This document shows, in pieces, positions 55,463 through 62,503 of a stretch of 64,000 nucleotides of DNA. The DNA is taken from contig OZ244944.1 in assembly GCA_965222335.1 (NCBI GenBank), positions 434,001-498,000 on the forward strand, written 5' to 3'. Both the position numbers and the translations under genes were made by a program. Below the pieces are notes generated by a model, which saw only the letters and a list, made by a program, of their open reading frames with translations, was not told the DNA's origin and searched no databases. The DNA is from G965222335 sp965222335. Lineage in GTDB: Bacteria > Pseudomonadota > Gammaproteobacteria > Pseudomonadales > Halieaceae. How positions within the stretch are numbered: position 1 is the stretch's first letter; the number at the start of each line of letters is the position of its first letter.

Positions 55463-56140
55463 TCATTGATAATTACCGCCGTGCTTATCAAGACTTGCAC
55501 TCACGATAAAGCGTTGTGGCGCATGCCCGACATAATAAAAGGGATAACAGGTCACCAGGGTCAGTGTTTGCTCGTCCGTATCCTCGAGGACATGGATATC
55601 GGCGATCTCTACCACCTGGATATGACTCACGGTGAAACGCTTGGGTCCCTCAAGGGTTTGCAATAACAGTGGGTCGCCGACTTGCACATCCTTGAGCGCG
55701 CGGAAGTAGCCGTCGCGATGTCCGGCGATACCGATATTGCCCGGCTCGTGCGGGAAAGCCATGCCGTCGATGATGCCGGCTCCGCGATCCATGTTCAGCT
55801 CCGAATCCGAGGCGTACACCGGCACGGCCAGGTCGACGCTGGGCAGTTGCAGGATACCGAGGACCGACCCGGATGCGGCCACCCTCGCGGCGCGGTAGTC
55901 GGCGATTCTGCCCTTGGACCACAGGGACATGTCAGGCGCGCCCGGCTCCGCGAAATCCACCCTTGCGGCTGAGACATCACTGCTGAGAGGCTGCACGCCG
56001 GCGAAGGCTGCAAGGCCCTCGCGGCGCTGTACTTCGCCGAGGGCCAGCTGGGCGACAAAGAACAGGCACATAACGGTGCCCGCTGTGTAACAGGCGCCCT
56101 CCAGCCATCTCCAGCCGCCTGTTGCCGCCAGCCGTAACAT
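55463..56140 (-). CDS. Class D-like sortase
   Basis: 225 aa transpeptidase of the sortase family, from ATG 56140 (GGAGG ten bases upstream; the upstream TTG at 56179 coincides with the predicted transcription start). N-terminal membrane span about 18-34, then the sortase barrel. Catalytic triad visible: His141 in GIAGHRDGYF, Cys198 in LTLVTCYPFYYVG, Arg210 in APQRFIVSA. The TLVTCYPF wording and length match class D. Sortases are standard in Gram-positives and rare in proteobacteria. It cleaves LPxT-like signals and transfers the protein to an amine acceptor; the adjacent gene provides the probable substrate. Confidence 0.9.
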   Translation of the reverse strand: MLRLAATGGWRWLEGACYTAGTVMCLFFVAQLALGEVQRREGLAAFAGVQPLSSDVSAARVDFAEPGAPDMSLWSKGRIADYRAARVAASGSVLGILQLPSVDLAVPVYASDSELNMDRGAGIIDGMAFPHEPGNIGIAGHRDGYFRALKDVQVGDPLLLQTLEGPKRFTVSHIQVVEIADIHVLEDTDEQTLTLVTCYPFYYVGHAPQRFIVSASLDKHGGNYQ

Positions 56141-56187
56141 TATCGCCGCCCCTCCATACAAGCGCTCGGAAAAGCGCAATGCGATCC

Positions 56188-56216
56188 AGTTTAGACAAGC
56201 CGGGGAAAATTACCAA
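56188..56216 (-). promoter_or_regulatory. Candidate sigma70 promoter of the sortase operon
   Basis: Minus-strand -35 TTGGTA (56216-56211), exactly 17 bp, -10 TAAACT (56193-56188). The start site would be near 56181, giving a 41-nt leader to ATG 56140 that includes the GGAGG. This is one of the better promoter matches in the window and indicates that the sortase pair is expressed on its own. Confidence 0.55.
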
Positions 56217-56250
56217 CGCCCATGACCTATACTGGGGTGAATCGACACTC

Positions 56251-56279
56251 CCCCCGGTGAACCAGGGCCTCTCCGGGGG
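56251..56279. other. Inverted repeat in divergent sortase/SDR region
   Basis: Perfect 7-bp arms CCCCCGG (56251-56257) and CCGGGGG (56273-56279) with a 15-nt loop, lying between a TATACT (56228-56233) and the ATG at 56314. It could form a stem in the leader of the plus-strand gene or be a binding site; no function can be assigned. Confidence 0.35.
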
Positions 56280-56313
56280 CGTATCATATGCACAGTGTTT
56301 CAGGTAACTCTTT

Positions 56314-57741
56314 ATGATAGTGCTCCACGAGAAATTCGAGGTCGACCGTCCGCGACACGAGGCCTTTGCCTATGTCAGCGATTTCAGTACTGCCCACGAG
56401 TGGGACAGCACCACCCGCTCGTCAGTGAAAATCACACCCGGCCCCGTCGCTGTAGGCTCGCGCTTTGCCCTCAAGTGCGACCTGCCCGTTGGCCACATCA
56501 ATATCGAGTATACCGTGACCCGCCTCGAGCCGAACGAGCTCATGGAGTTAAGTGGGCGCTGCAAGCTGTTTGATGTGACGGATGTCATCCAGTTCACAGA
56601 CACGGCAACTGGCTGCCACATCGATTACCGGGCCAGCTTCGAGTACCGGCCGATGCTGAAAAAGCTCGAGCCCGGCATGCAGTCCGGCATGGAAGCAATG
56701 GCCCGTAAAACCATTCGCGGCATGCGCGAAGCACTCGAAGACGACTACCCCACCCCCGCGCCGGCCGCCGGTACCCGGCGCGCTGACCAGTGGGTCCTGC
56801 CCGGTGTGGCCCTGTTCAGCAGTGCCGGCTATCGCCGCGGCCGCCGCCACTGGAACCCGATGTCTGCCTGGATGGGAGACAAGCACGTCGTGATTACTGG
56901 TGCCAGCTCGGGACTCGGCTACGCGACAGCCATGGAGCTGGCGCGGGCCGGGGCCAGGCTGACCCTCGTGATTCGCAACGAACAGCGCGCCACCGAGCTG
57001 GTCGACGACCTGCGCCGGGAGACGGGGAACGAGCACGTGCATGTAGAGCTGGCCGACCTCAGTCTGATGGCCGAGGTCGAGAGCCTCGTGGATCGCCTGG
57101 TGCAACGCGGGGATCCGGTCGATGTGCTCATCAACAACGCCGGCGCACTGTTCAACGAGTGGGGGGAAACGCCCGAGGGCATTGAACAGAGCTTTGCCCT
57201 GCTGACGCTAAGCCCCTACCGCCTGACCCTGGGCCTGAAGCCCCTGCTGCTGGCAGCGCCGGCACCGCGGGTCATCAATGTGGTGTCTGGTGGTATGTAC
57301 ACCCAGAAGCTGGAACTCAAAAAACTGCAGGCAAGGGAGCAGAACTATTCCGGCAGCGTGGCCTACGCAAGGGCCAAGCGCGCACTCATGGTCCTCACCG
57401 AGCAATGGGCCGAAGAGTGGGCCGACGAAGGCATCGTGCTCAACGCAATGCACCCCGGGTGGGCCGATACTCCGGGCGTACAGGCTGCCCTGCCCGGCTT
57501 CCGCAAGGTCACTCGCACCATCCTGCGCGACTCTCTCGAAGGCGCCGATACCATTATCTGGCTGGCGCGGGCGACCGAGGCGGGCAAGGTCAGTGGCGAG
57601 CTGTTCCTTGACCGTGAGCCGCGCCCCACCCACCTGCTGGAGTCGACGCGCGACGATCCGGCCGAGCGTGAGGGCCTTCAGGACTACCTCGCAGCCGTGC
57701 GCCCTCGGGAGGATGCCGGGGAAGCCGCCAGCGCCGCCTGA
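56314..57741 (+). CDS. SRPBCC-SDR fusion oxidoreductase
   Basis: 475 aa, two domains in one frame. Residues 1-148 form an SRPBCC/START-like hydrophobic-ligand-binding domain (VDRPRHEAFAYVSDFSTAHEWD at the start). Residues about 150-450 form a short-chain dehydrogenase: NAD(P) motif TGASSGLG at 194-201, NNAG near residue 272, Ser in VVSGGMY near residue 323 and YxxxK as YARAK at 350-354, so the SDR triad is intact. The opening of the SDR part resembles DHRS12-like reductases. It probably reduces or oxidises a lipid carried by the first domain. Followed by an epoxide hydrolase and a thioesterase, 101 and 17 bp apart. Confidence 0.85.
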   Translation: MIVLHEKFEVDRPRHEAFAYVSDFSTAHEWDSTTRSSVKITPGPVAVGSRFALKCDLPVGHINIEYTVTRLEPNELMELSGRCKLFDVTDVIQFTDTATGCHIDYRASFEYRPMLKKLEPGMQSGMEAMARKTIRGMREALEDDYPTPAPAAGTRRADQWVLPGVALFSSAGYRRGRRHWNPMSAWMGDKHVVITGASSGLGYATAMELARAGARLTLVIRNEQRATELVDDLRRETGNEHVHVELADLSLMAEVESLVDRLVQRGDPVDVLINNAGALFNEWGETPEGIEQSFALLTLSPYRLTLGLKPLLLAAPAPRVINVVSGGMYTQKLELKKLQAREQNYSGSVAYARAKRALMVLTEQWAEEWADEGIVLNAMHPGWADTPGVQAALPGFRKVTRTILRDSLEGADTIIWLARATEAGKVSGELFLDREPRPTHLLESTRDDPAEREGLQDYLAAVRPREDAGEAASAA

Positions 57742-57842
57742 CAGGGTGCAGGATTTAAACCAGGACGGCCCGCGGGGTCCGCTCTGTTGCATTCCCCGCG
57801 CCCTCTGGCTACGGTGATCTCCCCCTCAGCAGGAGCGCCGCA

Positions 57843-58994
57843 GTGAGCGACACCATCCGCCCGTTTAGCATTGACGTACCCCAGAGCGCGCTGGAGGACC
57901 TGCACCGGCGCCTCGACCACACCCGCTGGCCCGACACGGAAACCGTGGCAGACTGGAGCCAGGGCATGCCCCTGGCCTACGCCCGGGAACTGGCGCGCTA
58001 CTGGCGAGAGGAATACGACTGGCGCCGCGCCGAGGCTCACCTGAACCAGTGGTCCCAGTTCACCACTCGCCTGCAGGACATTGATATCCATTTCATCCAT
58101 GCCCGCAGCCCCCATGAACAGGCTTTGCCTCTCATCATCAGCCACGGCTGGCCGGGCTCGGTGATGGAGTTTCACAAAGTCATAGAGCCACTGACCCAGC
58201 CCACCCTGCACGGCGGCAGCGCCGATGACGCCTTTCACGTGGTCGCACCTTCCCTGCCGGGCTACGGCTTCAGCGGGCAACCGACGCAAAGCGGCATCGG
58301 CGTGGAAACCATCGGGCGTATGTGGGGCGAGTTGATGGCGCGACTGGGCTACGCCCGCTATGTCGCCCAGGGGGGTGACTGGGGCAGCATGATCACCCAG
58401 AGCATGGGTATGACCGAGACCGAGCACTGCGCGGGCATTCATATCAACATGCCGATCGTGGCACCGGACCCGGATACCATGGATGACCTCACACCGCTGG
58501 AGCAATCAGCCCTCGACGGTATGACCTTCTACCAGCAGTGGGACTCCGGTTATTCCAAGCAGCAGTCCACCCGCCCCCAGACCCTGGCCTACGGCCTCGC
58601 GGACTCCCCTTCCGGGCAAATGAGCTGGATCATCGAGAAGTTCTACGCCTGGACGGACTGTGAGCGCGATGGCTCGCGTCATCCGGAGAACGCACTCAGC
58701 CGCGATGAACTGCTCGACAACGTGATGCTGTACTGGCTGAACAACAACGCCGGCAGCTCCGCGCGCCTCTACTGGGAGAGCTTCAACAGCCCAAGCCTGG
58801 ATCCCATCCATATGCCGGTGGGCTGCTCCATCTTCCCCCACGAGATCTTCCGCAGCTCCAGGCGCTGGGCAGAAAAGCGCTTTACCCAGCTGATCCACTG
58901 GAACGAGCTGGAGCGCGGCGGCCACTTCGCGGCGTTTGAACAGCCGGAAGTTTTTGTCAATGAGCTGCGCACGGCTTTTCGCAGCCTGCGCTGA
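57843..58994 (+). CDS. Epoxide hydrolase (microsomal/EphA type)
   Basis: 383 aa with the characteristic epoxide-hydrolase N-terminal domain (FSIDVPQSALEDLHRRLD) and an alpha/beta hydrolase core. Oxyanion motif ISHGWPGSVMEF near residue 100, nucleophilic Asp in QGGDWGSMIT near residue 178, and the catalytic His in ERGGHFAAFEQP near residue 359. Converts an epoxide to a diol. The start is GTG 57843 with AGGAG at 7 bp. Downstream of the SRPBCC-SDR gene and 17 bp before a hot-dog gene, suggesting a shared lipid or xenobiotic pathway. Confidence 0.88.
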   Translation: MSDTIRPFSIDVPQSALEDLHRRLDHTRWPDTETVADWSQGMPLAYARELARYWREEYDWRRAEAHLNQWSQFTTRLQDIDIHFIHARSPHEQALPLIISHGWPGSVMEFHKVIEPLTQPTLHGGSADDAFHVVAPSLPGYGFSGQPTQSGIGVETIGRMWGELMARLGYARYVAQGGDWGSMITQSMGMTETEHCAGIHINMPIVAPDPDTMDDLTPLEQSALDGMTFYQQWDSGYSKQQSTRPQTLAYGLADSPSGQMSWIIEKFYAWTDCERDGSRHPENALSRDELLDNVMLYWLNNNAGSSARLYWESFNSPSLDPIHMPVGCSIFPHEIFRSSRRWAEKRFTQLIHWNELERGGHFAAFEQPEVFVNELRTAFRSLR

Positions 58995-59011
58995 GCGACG
59001 GCGGCAAGTTT

Positions 59012-59692
59012 ATGAGTGATCTCAATTCTCCCCTGTTCAATCCCTTCGCTTCCGAGGAGGTGGCGCCGCCCTACAGCGAGCACTGGGCGGTGCGCCGTGA
59101 CATGGCCTCACGGCTGCGGGAACTCGCGGAGCTGGCGGTCACCACCGACGCCGATATGGTAACCCTGCGCGAGTGCAACGCGGCCATGGCGGCCATCGCC
59201 GACCGGCTGCGCGATGCGCCCCGGCTCGCGGGGACCCTCGCATTTCTGGAGTCCGGTCGTCACGGTGGCTATGCAGAACTTAACCACGAACTCAACGGCG
59301 TCGGCGGCCAGAGCAACCCCTTGGCCCCGGGGCTCAATATGTGGCTTGAGGGCGAGCGCGCCTTCGGCCGCGTTACCTGCGGCAGGGCCTACGAGGGTCC
59401 GCCGGATTGCGTCCACGGGGGCTATGTGGCCGCGATTTTTGACCAGTTTCTGGGCATGACCCAAATCGCCGGCGGCACGCCGGGCATGACAGGTTCAATC
59501 AGCGTGCGTTACCACCAGCCCACCCCCCTGGAAACCGAGCTGAACCTGGAAGCGGAGATCACGCGGGTTGAGGGTCGCAAGACCGTGGTCAGCGGCGTGA
59601 TAAGGGTGGGAGATACGATCACCGCTAGCAGTGAGGCCCTGTTTATCCGGCCCCAGCGCGGCATGGCGTCCCTCGCAAACCGCGGGGAATGA
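59012..59692 (+). CDS. Hot-dog-fold thioesterase-like protein
   Basis: 226 aa. The C-terminal ~130 residues form a hot-dog domain with PPDCVHGGYVAAIFDQFLG near residue 130 (HGG helix with Asp), like PaaI/4HBT thioesterases. The first ~90 residues are a helical extension not seen in the minimal enzymes. Probably acts on acyl-CoA esters. 17 bp after the epoxide hydrolase gene, so co-transcribed. It converges on the RecB-like protein gene across 58 bp with no terminator. Confidence 0.78.
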   Translation: MSDLNSPLFNPFASEEVAPPYSEHWAVRRDMASRLRELAELAVTTDADMVTLRECNAAMAAIADRLRDAPRLAGTLAFLESGRHGGYAELNHELNGVGGQSNPLAPGLNMWLEGERAFGRVTCGRAYEGPPDCVHGGYVAAIFDQFLGMTQIAGGTPGMTGSISVRYHQPTPLETELNLEAEITRVEGRKTVVSGVIRVGDTITASSEALFIRPQRGMASLANRGE

Positions 59693-59750
59693 ATGGCCCC
59701 AGGACGCATCCCTGAACAATGGAACAATGGGAATGGTGCCCAGCGGAGCC

Positions 59751-61253
59751 CTAGCTGGACTCCTCGAAGCCATCGCGGGTATTCAGGCGCGCACCGAAGG
59801 GCGGTGGTGCCGGCGCGCGCTCCCCGGGTTCTTCCACGCCGGGCCTCTGTTCTCGGCGCTTCCTTCTCCCGGGCGCTTCCTGTCCGGGACTTGCCTGTCC
59901 GGGACTCGCCTGTCCGGGATCATCCAGCTCGTAGCCCGACGAGACCAGACCGGGACCGGCGATGTCACCGCGCTGGGCGCGCAGCCTGGCGTGGGCGCTG
60001 ATACTGAAACCGGGGCTGTCCAGAGGATGCGGGCGCTGCGCGGGCGCTGCCCGGTCGTCGTCCACGGGACTCAAATCGCGGTCGTGATCGGAGATGTCCA
60101 ACACCGGCCCCGGGGCGCGGCGCCCCGGTTTTGGCCACTGCCCTTTTCCCTCCCAGGTCTCGCGCATCAACTCCGGCACTCGACTGCTGGCACCAATGTA
60201 AGCCAGGGGTTCGAGGCGGCCGTATCCTGCCGCACCCTCAGCAGACGCCGGGTTCGGGCCGAGCTGCTGAGCCTGCTCTGCCAGGGTCTCTCCACGGGGT
60301 GACATTCCCCGCTGTCGCCTGCGGAGGACGGGCACGGAATCCAGGTCGTAGCGAGAGCCTTCAGCTGTGCGAAAATCCTGGGCCACGTAAGCGCCTTCAG
60401 CCGCGGGGGAGCCCTCAGCCATACGAGAAGAGCCTTCAGCCATTCGAGAAGAGCCCTCAGCCGCGCGAGAGCCCTCAGCCGCCAACAGCTGCGGCAAAAC
60501 CGGCTGCTCGGCAAGGGCTTCCGGTGTCTGCTCCGCAGTGATATAGCCGTCCTCTTGCGGACGCTCGCGACTGGTCAGCCGCTGGCGAGCAACATCGTTG
60601 GCGCACATGGTCCAGCGGCCGAAATGCGAGGATTCGGCCGGGTCGGGCATGCGGTGTTTACGGAAATTACGCTGCGCCAGCATGAATCGGTGCTTCACCG
60701 CGCGGTAATAAAAAATATGCTCTTCGGTGGCCCACTGCTCCAGCCCTCGCTCGATCACCAGCAGCTGGGGTGGCAACTGCCCCTGGATGCTGTGCAACAG
60801 GTCTGCAAGAAAAGCCAGCCGCAACCCAAGATGTACCGAGGGCTCACCCTGGGTATCGCAGGGCAGGTAGAGAAAATCACCCAGTTCCGAGAGCCCACTG
60901 ACGCGCATCAACAGGTTGGCGGTACCTGCCAGGGACCCCACAGCAACCAGGCCATCGACGATGTAATCAGCACCCTGGCGCATGGCCTCCAGAGTCCGGG
61001 CACGGCGCTCTGGCTCCGGCAGGGACCAGTCGATTTGCACACAGGCGCGCCCTCTCTCGCGCAGGGTATCGGCAAACGCGTTCTGCGGTCGCGCGTAGGG
61101 GGTCGGGGGTTCGCTGCCCGGGTCGGGCGCAATCTGGTGACCGGGGTCTTCGAGCGTCAGCCGTTCCATCCACGCGGCGAAGGGGGACTCGCGAAACAGT
61201 ACCAGATCATCTGCACTGTAGGTCACGGCGTTGTCGACGCTGTAGCGATGCAT
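59751..61253 (-). CDS. RecB-like nuclease relative, apparently inactive, with repetitive tail
   Basis: 500 aa from ATG 61253 (a GTG at 61283 is possible; the promoter at 61324-61352 fits either). Residues 1-220 resemble the N-terminal region of TM0106-type RecB/PD-(D/E)xK proteins: YSADDLVLFRESPFAAWM at the start, ADYIVDGLVA near residue 90, then TANLLMRVSGLSELGD near residue 108. Where active members have Asp, Glu and Lys (AD, YE, DTK), this protein reads AN, YL and DTQ. The C-terminal half is low complexity: seven-residue AEGSSRM-type repeats near 258-283, then acidic/Pro-rich sequence and PGQAS repeats. Catalytic loss is inferred from memory of the family. Confidence 0.6.
   Translation of the reverse strand: MHRYSVDNAVTYSADDLVLFRESPFAAWMERLTLEDPGHQIAPDPGSEPPTPYARPQNAFADTLRERGRACVQIDWSLPEPERRARTLEAMRQGADYIVDGLVAVGSLAGTANLLMRVSGLSELGDFLYLPCDTQGEPSVHLGLRLAFLADLLHSIQGQLPPQLLVIERGLEQWATEEHIFYYRAVKHRFMLAQRNFRKHRMPDPAESSHFGRWTMCANDVARQRLTSRERPQEDGYITAEQTPEALAEQPVLPQLLAAEGSRAAEGSSRMAEGSSRMAEGSPAAEGAYVAQDFRTAEGSRYDLDSVPVLRRRQRGMSPRGETLAEQAQQLGPNPASAEGAAGYGRLEPLAYIGASSRVPELMRETWEGKGQWPKPGRRAPGPVLDISDHDRDLSPVDDDRAAPAQRPHPLDSPGFSISAHARLRAQRGDIAGPGLVSSGYELDDPGQASPGQASPGQEAPGRRKRREQRPGVEEPGERAPAPPPFGARLNTRDGFEESS
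59879..59923. repeat. 15-bp tandem repeat (three units)
   Basis: Three 15-bp units beginning CCTGTCCGGGA at 59879, 59894 and 59909. On the minus strand they encode PGQAS-type pentapeptides near the end of the RecB-like protein. Confidence 0.75.
60409..60480. repeat. 21-bp tandem repeat (about four units)
   Basis: Units begin GAGCCCTCAGCC or GAGCCTTCAGCC at 60409, 60430, 60451 and 60469 (21, 21, 18 and 12 bp). Looser copies flank them near 60353 and 60391. On the minus strand they encode AEGSSRM-like heptads in the RecB-like protein; all changes keep the frame. Confidence 0.75.
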
Positions 61254-61323
61254 AAGCCCCTGCTGACTGTCGTTATCAAGCACGCGAACAGCGCGGGCGG
61301 CGAGCGCTCGGGCCGTTTCAACA

Positions 61324-61352
61324 GTTATAACGAAATGCGGCGGCGCTGTCCA
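61324..61352 (-). promoter_or_regulatory. Candidate sigma70 promoter of the RecB-like gene
   Basis: Minus-strand -35 TGGACA (61352-61347), 17 bp, -10 TATAAC (61329-61324). The -35 hexamer sits in the loop of the hairpin at 61337-61361. Confidence 0.5.
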
Positions 61353-61361
61353 CGCCGCCGC
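61337..61361 (-). terminator. Hairpin after the second acyl-CoA dehydrogenase pair
   Basis: Perfect 9-bp stem GCGGCGGCG/CGCCGCCGC with a 7-nt loop, 5 bp after the dehydrogenase stop. It is followed on the minus strand by ATTTCGTTATA, a T-containing but not T-rich tail. Probable terminator; it also contains the -35 of the next gene. Confidence 0.5.
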
Positions 61362-61365
61362 GGGC

Positions 61366-62493
61366 TCAGGCGACGTTGCCGATCACGCAATCCGCCAGCC
61401 TGGCACGGTGCCAGGTGGCATCACCCCACAGCGCCTGGCTGTGTTTCTGACGCTTGAAAAACAGGTGCACAAAACACTCCCAGGTAAAGCCGATGCCGCC
61501 GTGATACTGCACCGAACGGCTGGAGGCAAAGCCCGCCAGATCGCTGGCAGATGCCTGCGCCATGTGCGCATACTGGGCCGCCGTGGCCGGCTCGGTATCG
61601 AAGGCACAGGCGGCGTTATAGGTGAGGGACTTGGCCTCGTCGATTTTCACCATCACATCGACCAGGGGGTGCTTGACCGCCTGGAAGAAACCCAGCGGGT
61701 GCTCGAACTGCTTGCGGGTGCTGACATATTCGACCGTGGTCTGCAGCTGCCACTCGGCCGCCCCCACCATGTCCGCCGCCAGCAGGGTGTAGACGGCGGG
61801 CATCGCCTGGTGCAGCGCCGCAAGCGCATTGTCGCTCACCGCCTCCGCGGTCACCCCCGCAAAGCTCACCCGGGCCTGGTCCCGGGTCAGGTCGACGATG
61901 GCGTCCGCATGCCGGGTGATACCCTCGGCCCGGGCGTCTACCCAGTACAGGCCGAGCCCCGAATCGCTGTGCGCCACCGCAAGGTACTTGTCGACCTTGC
62001 CCGCATCCTGCACGAACCAGGCCGTGCCCTGCAGTTCGCCGTTTTCGCAGCGCAGTTCGGTGGTCGCCGGGTCCCAGCCGCCGTCGCGGTTGGTGCAGGC
62101 CAGGGTTGCCGCCTGCCCGGCACTGATATCAGCGAGGGCGTTCATCGCCCCCTCACCGCAGGCGGACAGTACGTAAGTTGCATTGAGGGTACCCAGCAGA
62201 GGGCAGGGAAAAGCCGCACGACCCAGCTCCTCGGCGAGGCCGGCGACCGCGGCGAGGGGCATACCCAGGCCGCCCGCCGATTCCGGGACCGCGAGCATGG
62301 TCCAGCCCAGCTCTACCATTTGCTGCCACAGATCTTCGCGCCACAGGACCTCGGGCGCCCGATCCGGATCGTGCTCGCTAGCCACCAGCTGGTGCAGGGC
62401 ATCGACGGGCAGGTGCTCGGCAAAAAACTTGCGCGCGGACTCCTTGAGCAGCGCCGCTTCCTCGCCAAAACCAAAATCATTGGGTTGCGTCAT
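61366..62493 (-). CDS. Acyl-CoA dehydrogenase, small partner subunit (second pair)
   Basis: 375 aa from ATG 62493 with AAGGAG upstream. FADE-type fold: helical N-domain (FGFGEEAALLKESARKFFAEHLP) and the C-terminal RSVQYHGGIGFTWECFVHLF. It lacks the GTxEVQR motif, which is present in its upstream partner (62504-63739); the two genes are 10 bp apart. The same small/large arrangement occurs at 24084-26393, so this is a second probable heteromeric dehydrogenase with its own acyl-CoA substrate. Confidence 0.85.
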   Translation of the reverse strand: MTQPNDFGFGEEAALLKESARKFFAEHLPVDALHQLVASEHDPDRAPEVLWREDLWQQMVELGWTMLAVPESAGGLGMPLAAVAGLAEELGRAAFPCPLLGTLNATYVLSACGEGAMNALADISAGQAATLACTNRDGGWDPATTELRCENGELQGTAWFVQDAGKVDKYLAVAHSDSGLGLYWVDARAEGITRHADAIVDLTRDQARVSFAGVTAEAVSDNALAALHQAMPAVYTLLAADMVGAAEWQLQTTVEYVSTRKQFEHPLGFFQAVKHPLVDVMVKIDEAKSLTYNAACAFDTEPATAAQYAHMAQASASDLAGFASSRSVQYHGGIGFTWECFVHLFFKRQKHSQALWGDATWHRARLADCVIGNVA

Positions 62494-62503
62494 GGAGCTC
62501 TCC

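Noticed and set aside
56141..56179. Longer sortase start at TTG 56179
   Set aside because: It coincides with the predicted transcription start site and leaves no ribosome-binding site.
60353..60490. Tandem repeats considered as a CRISPR array
   Set aside because: Units are 12-21 bp, contiguous without spacers and in frame within a protein gene.
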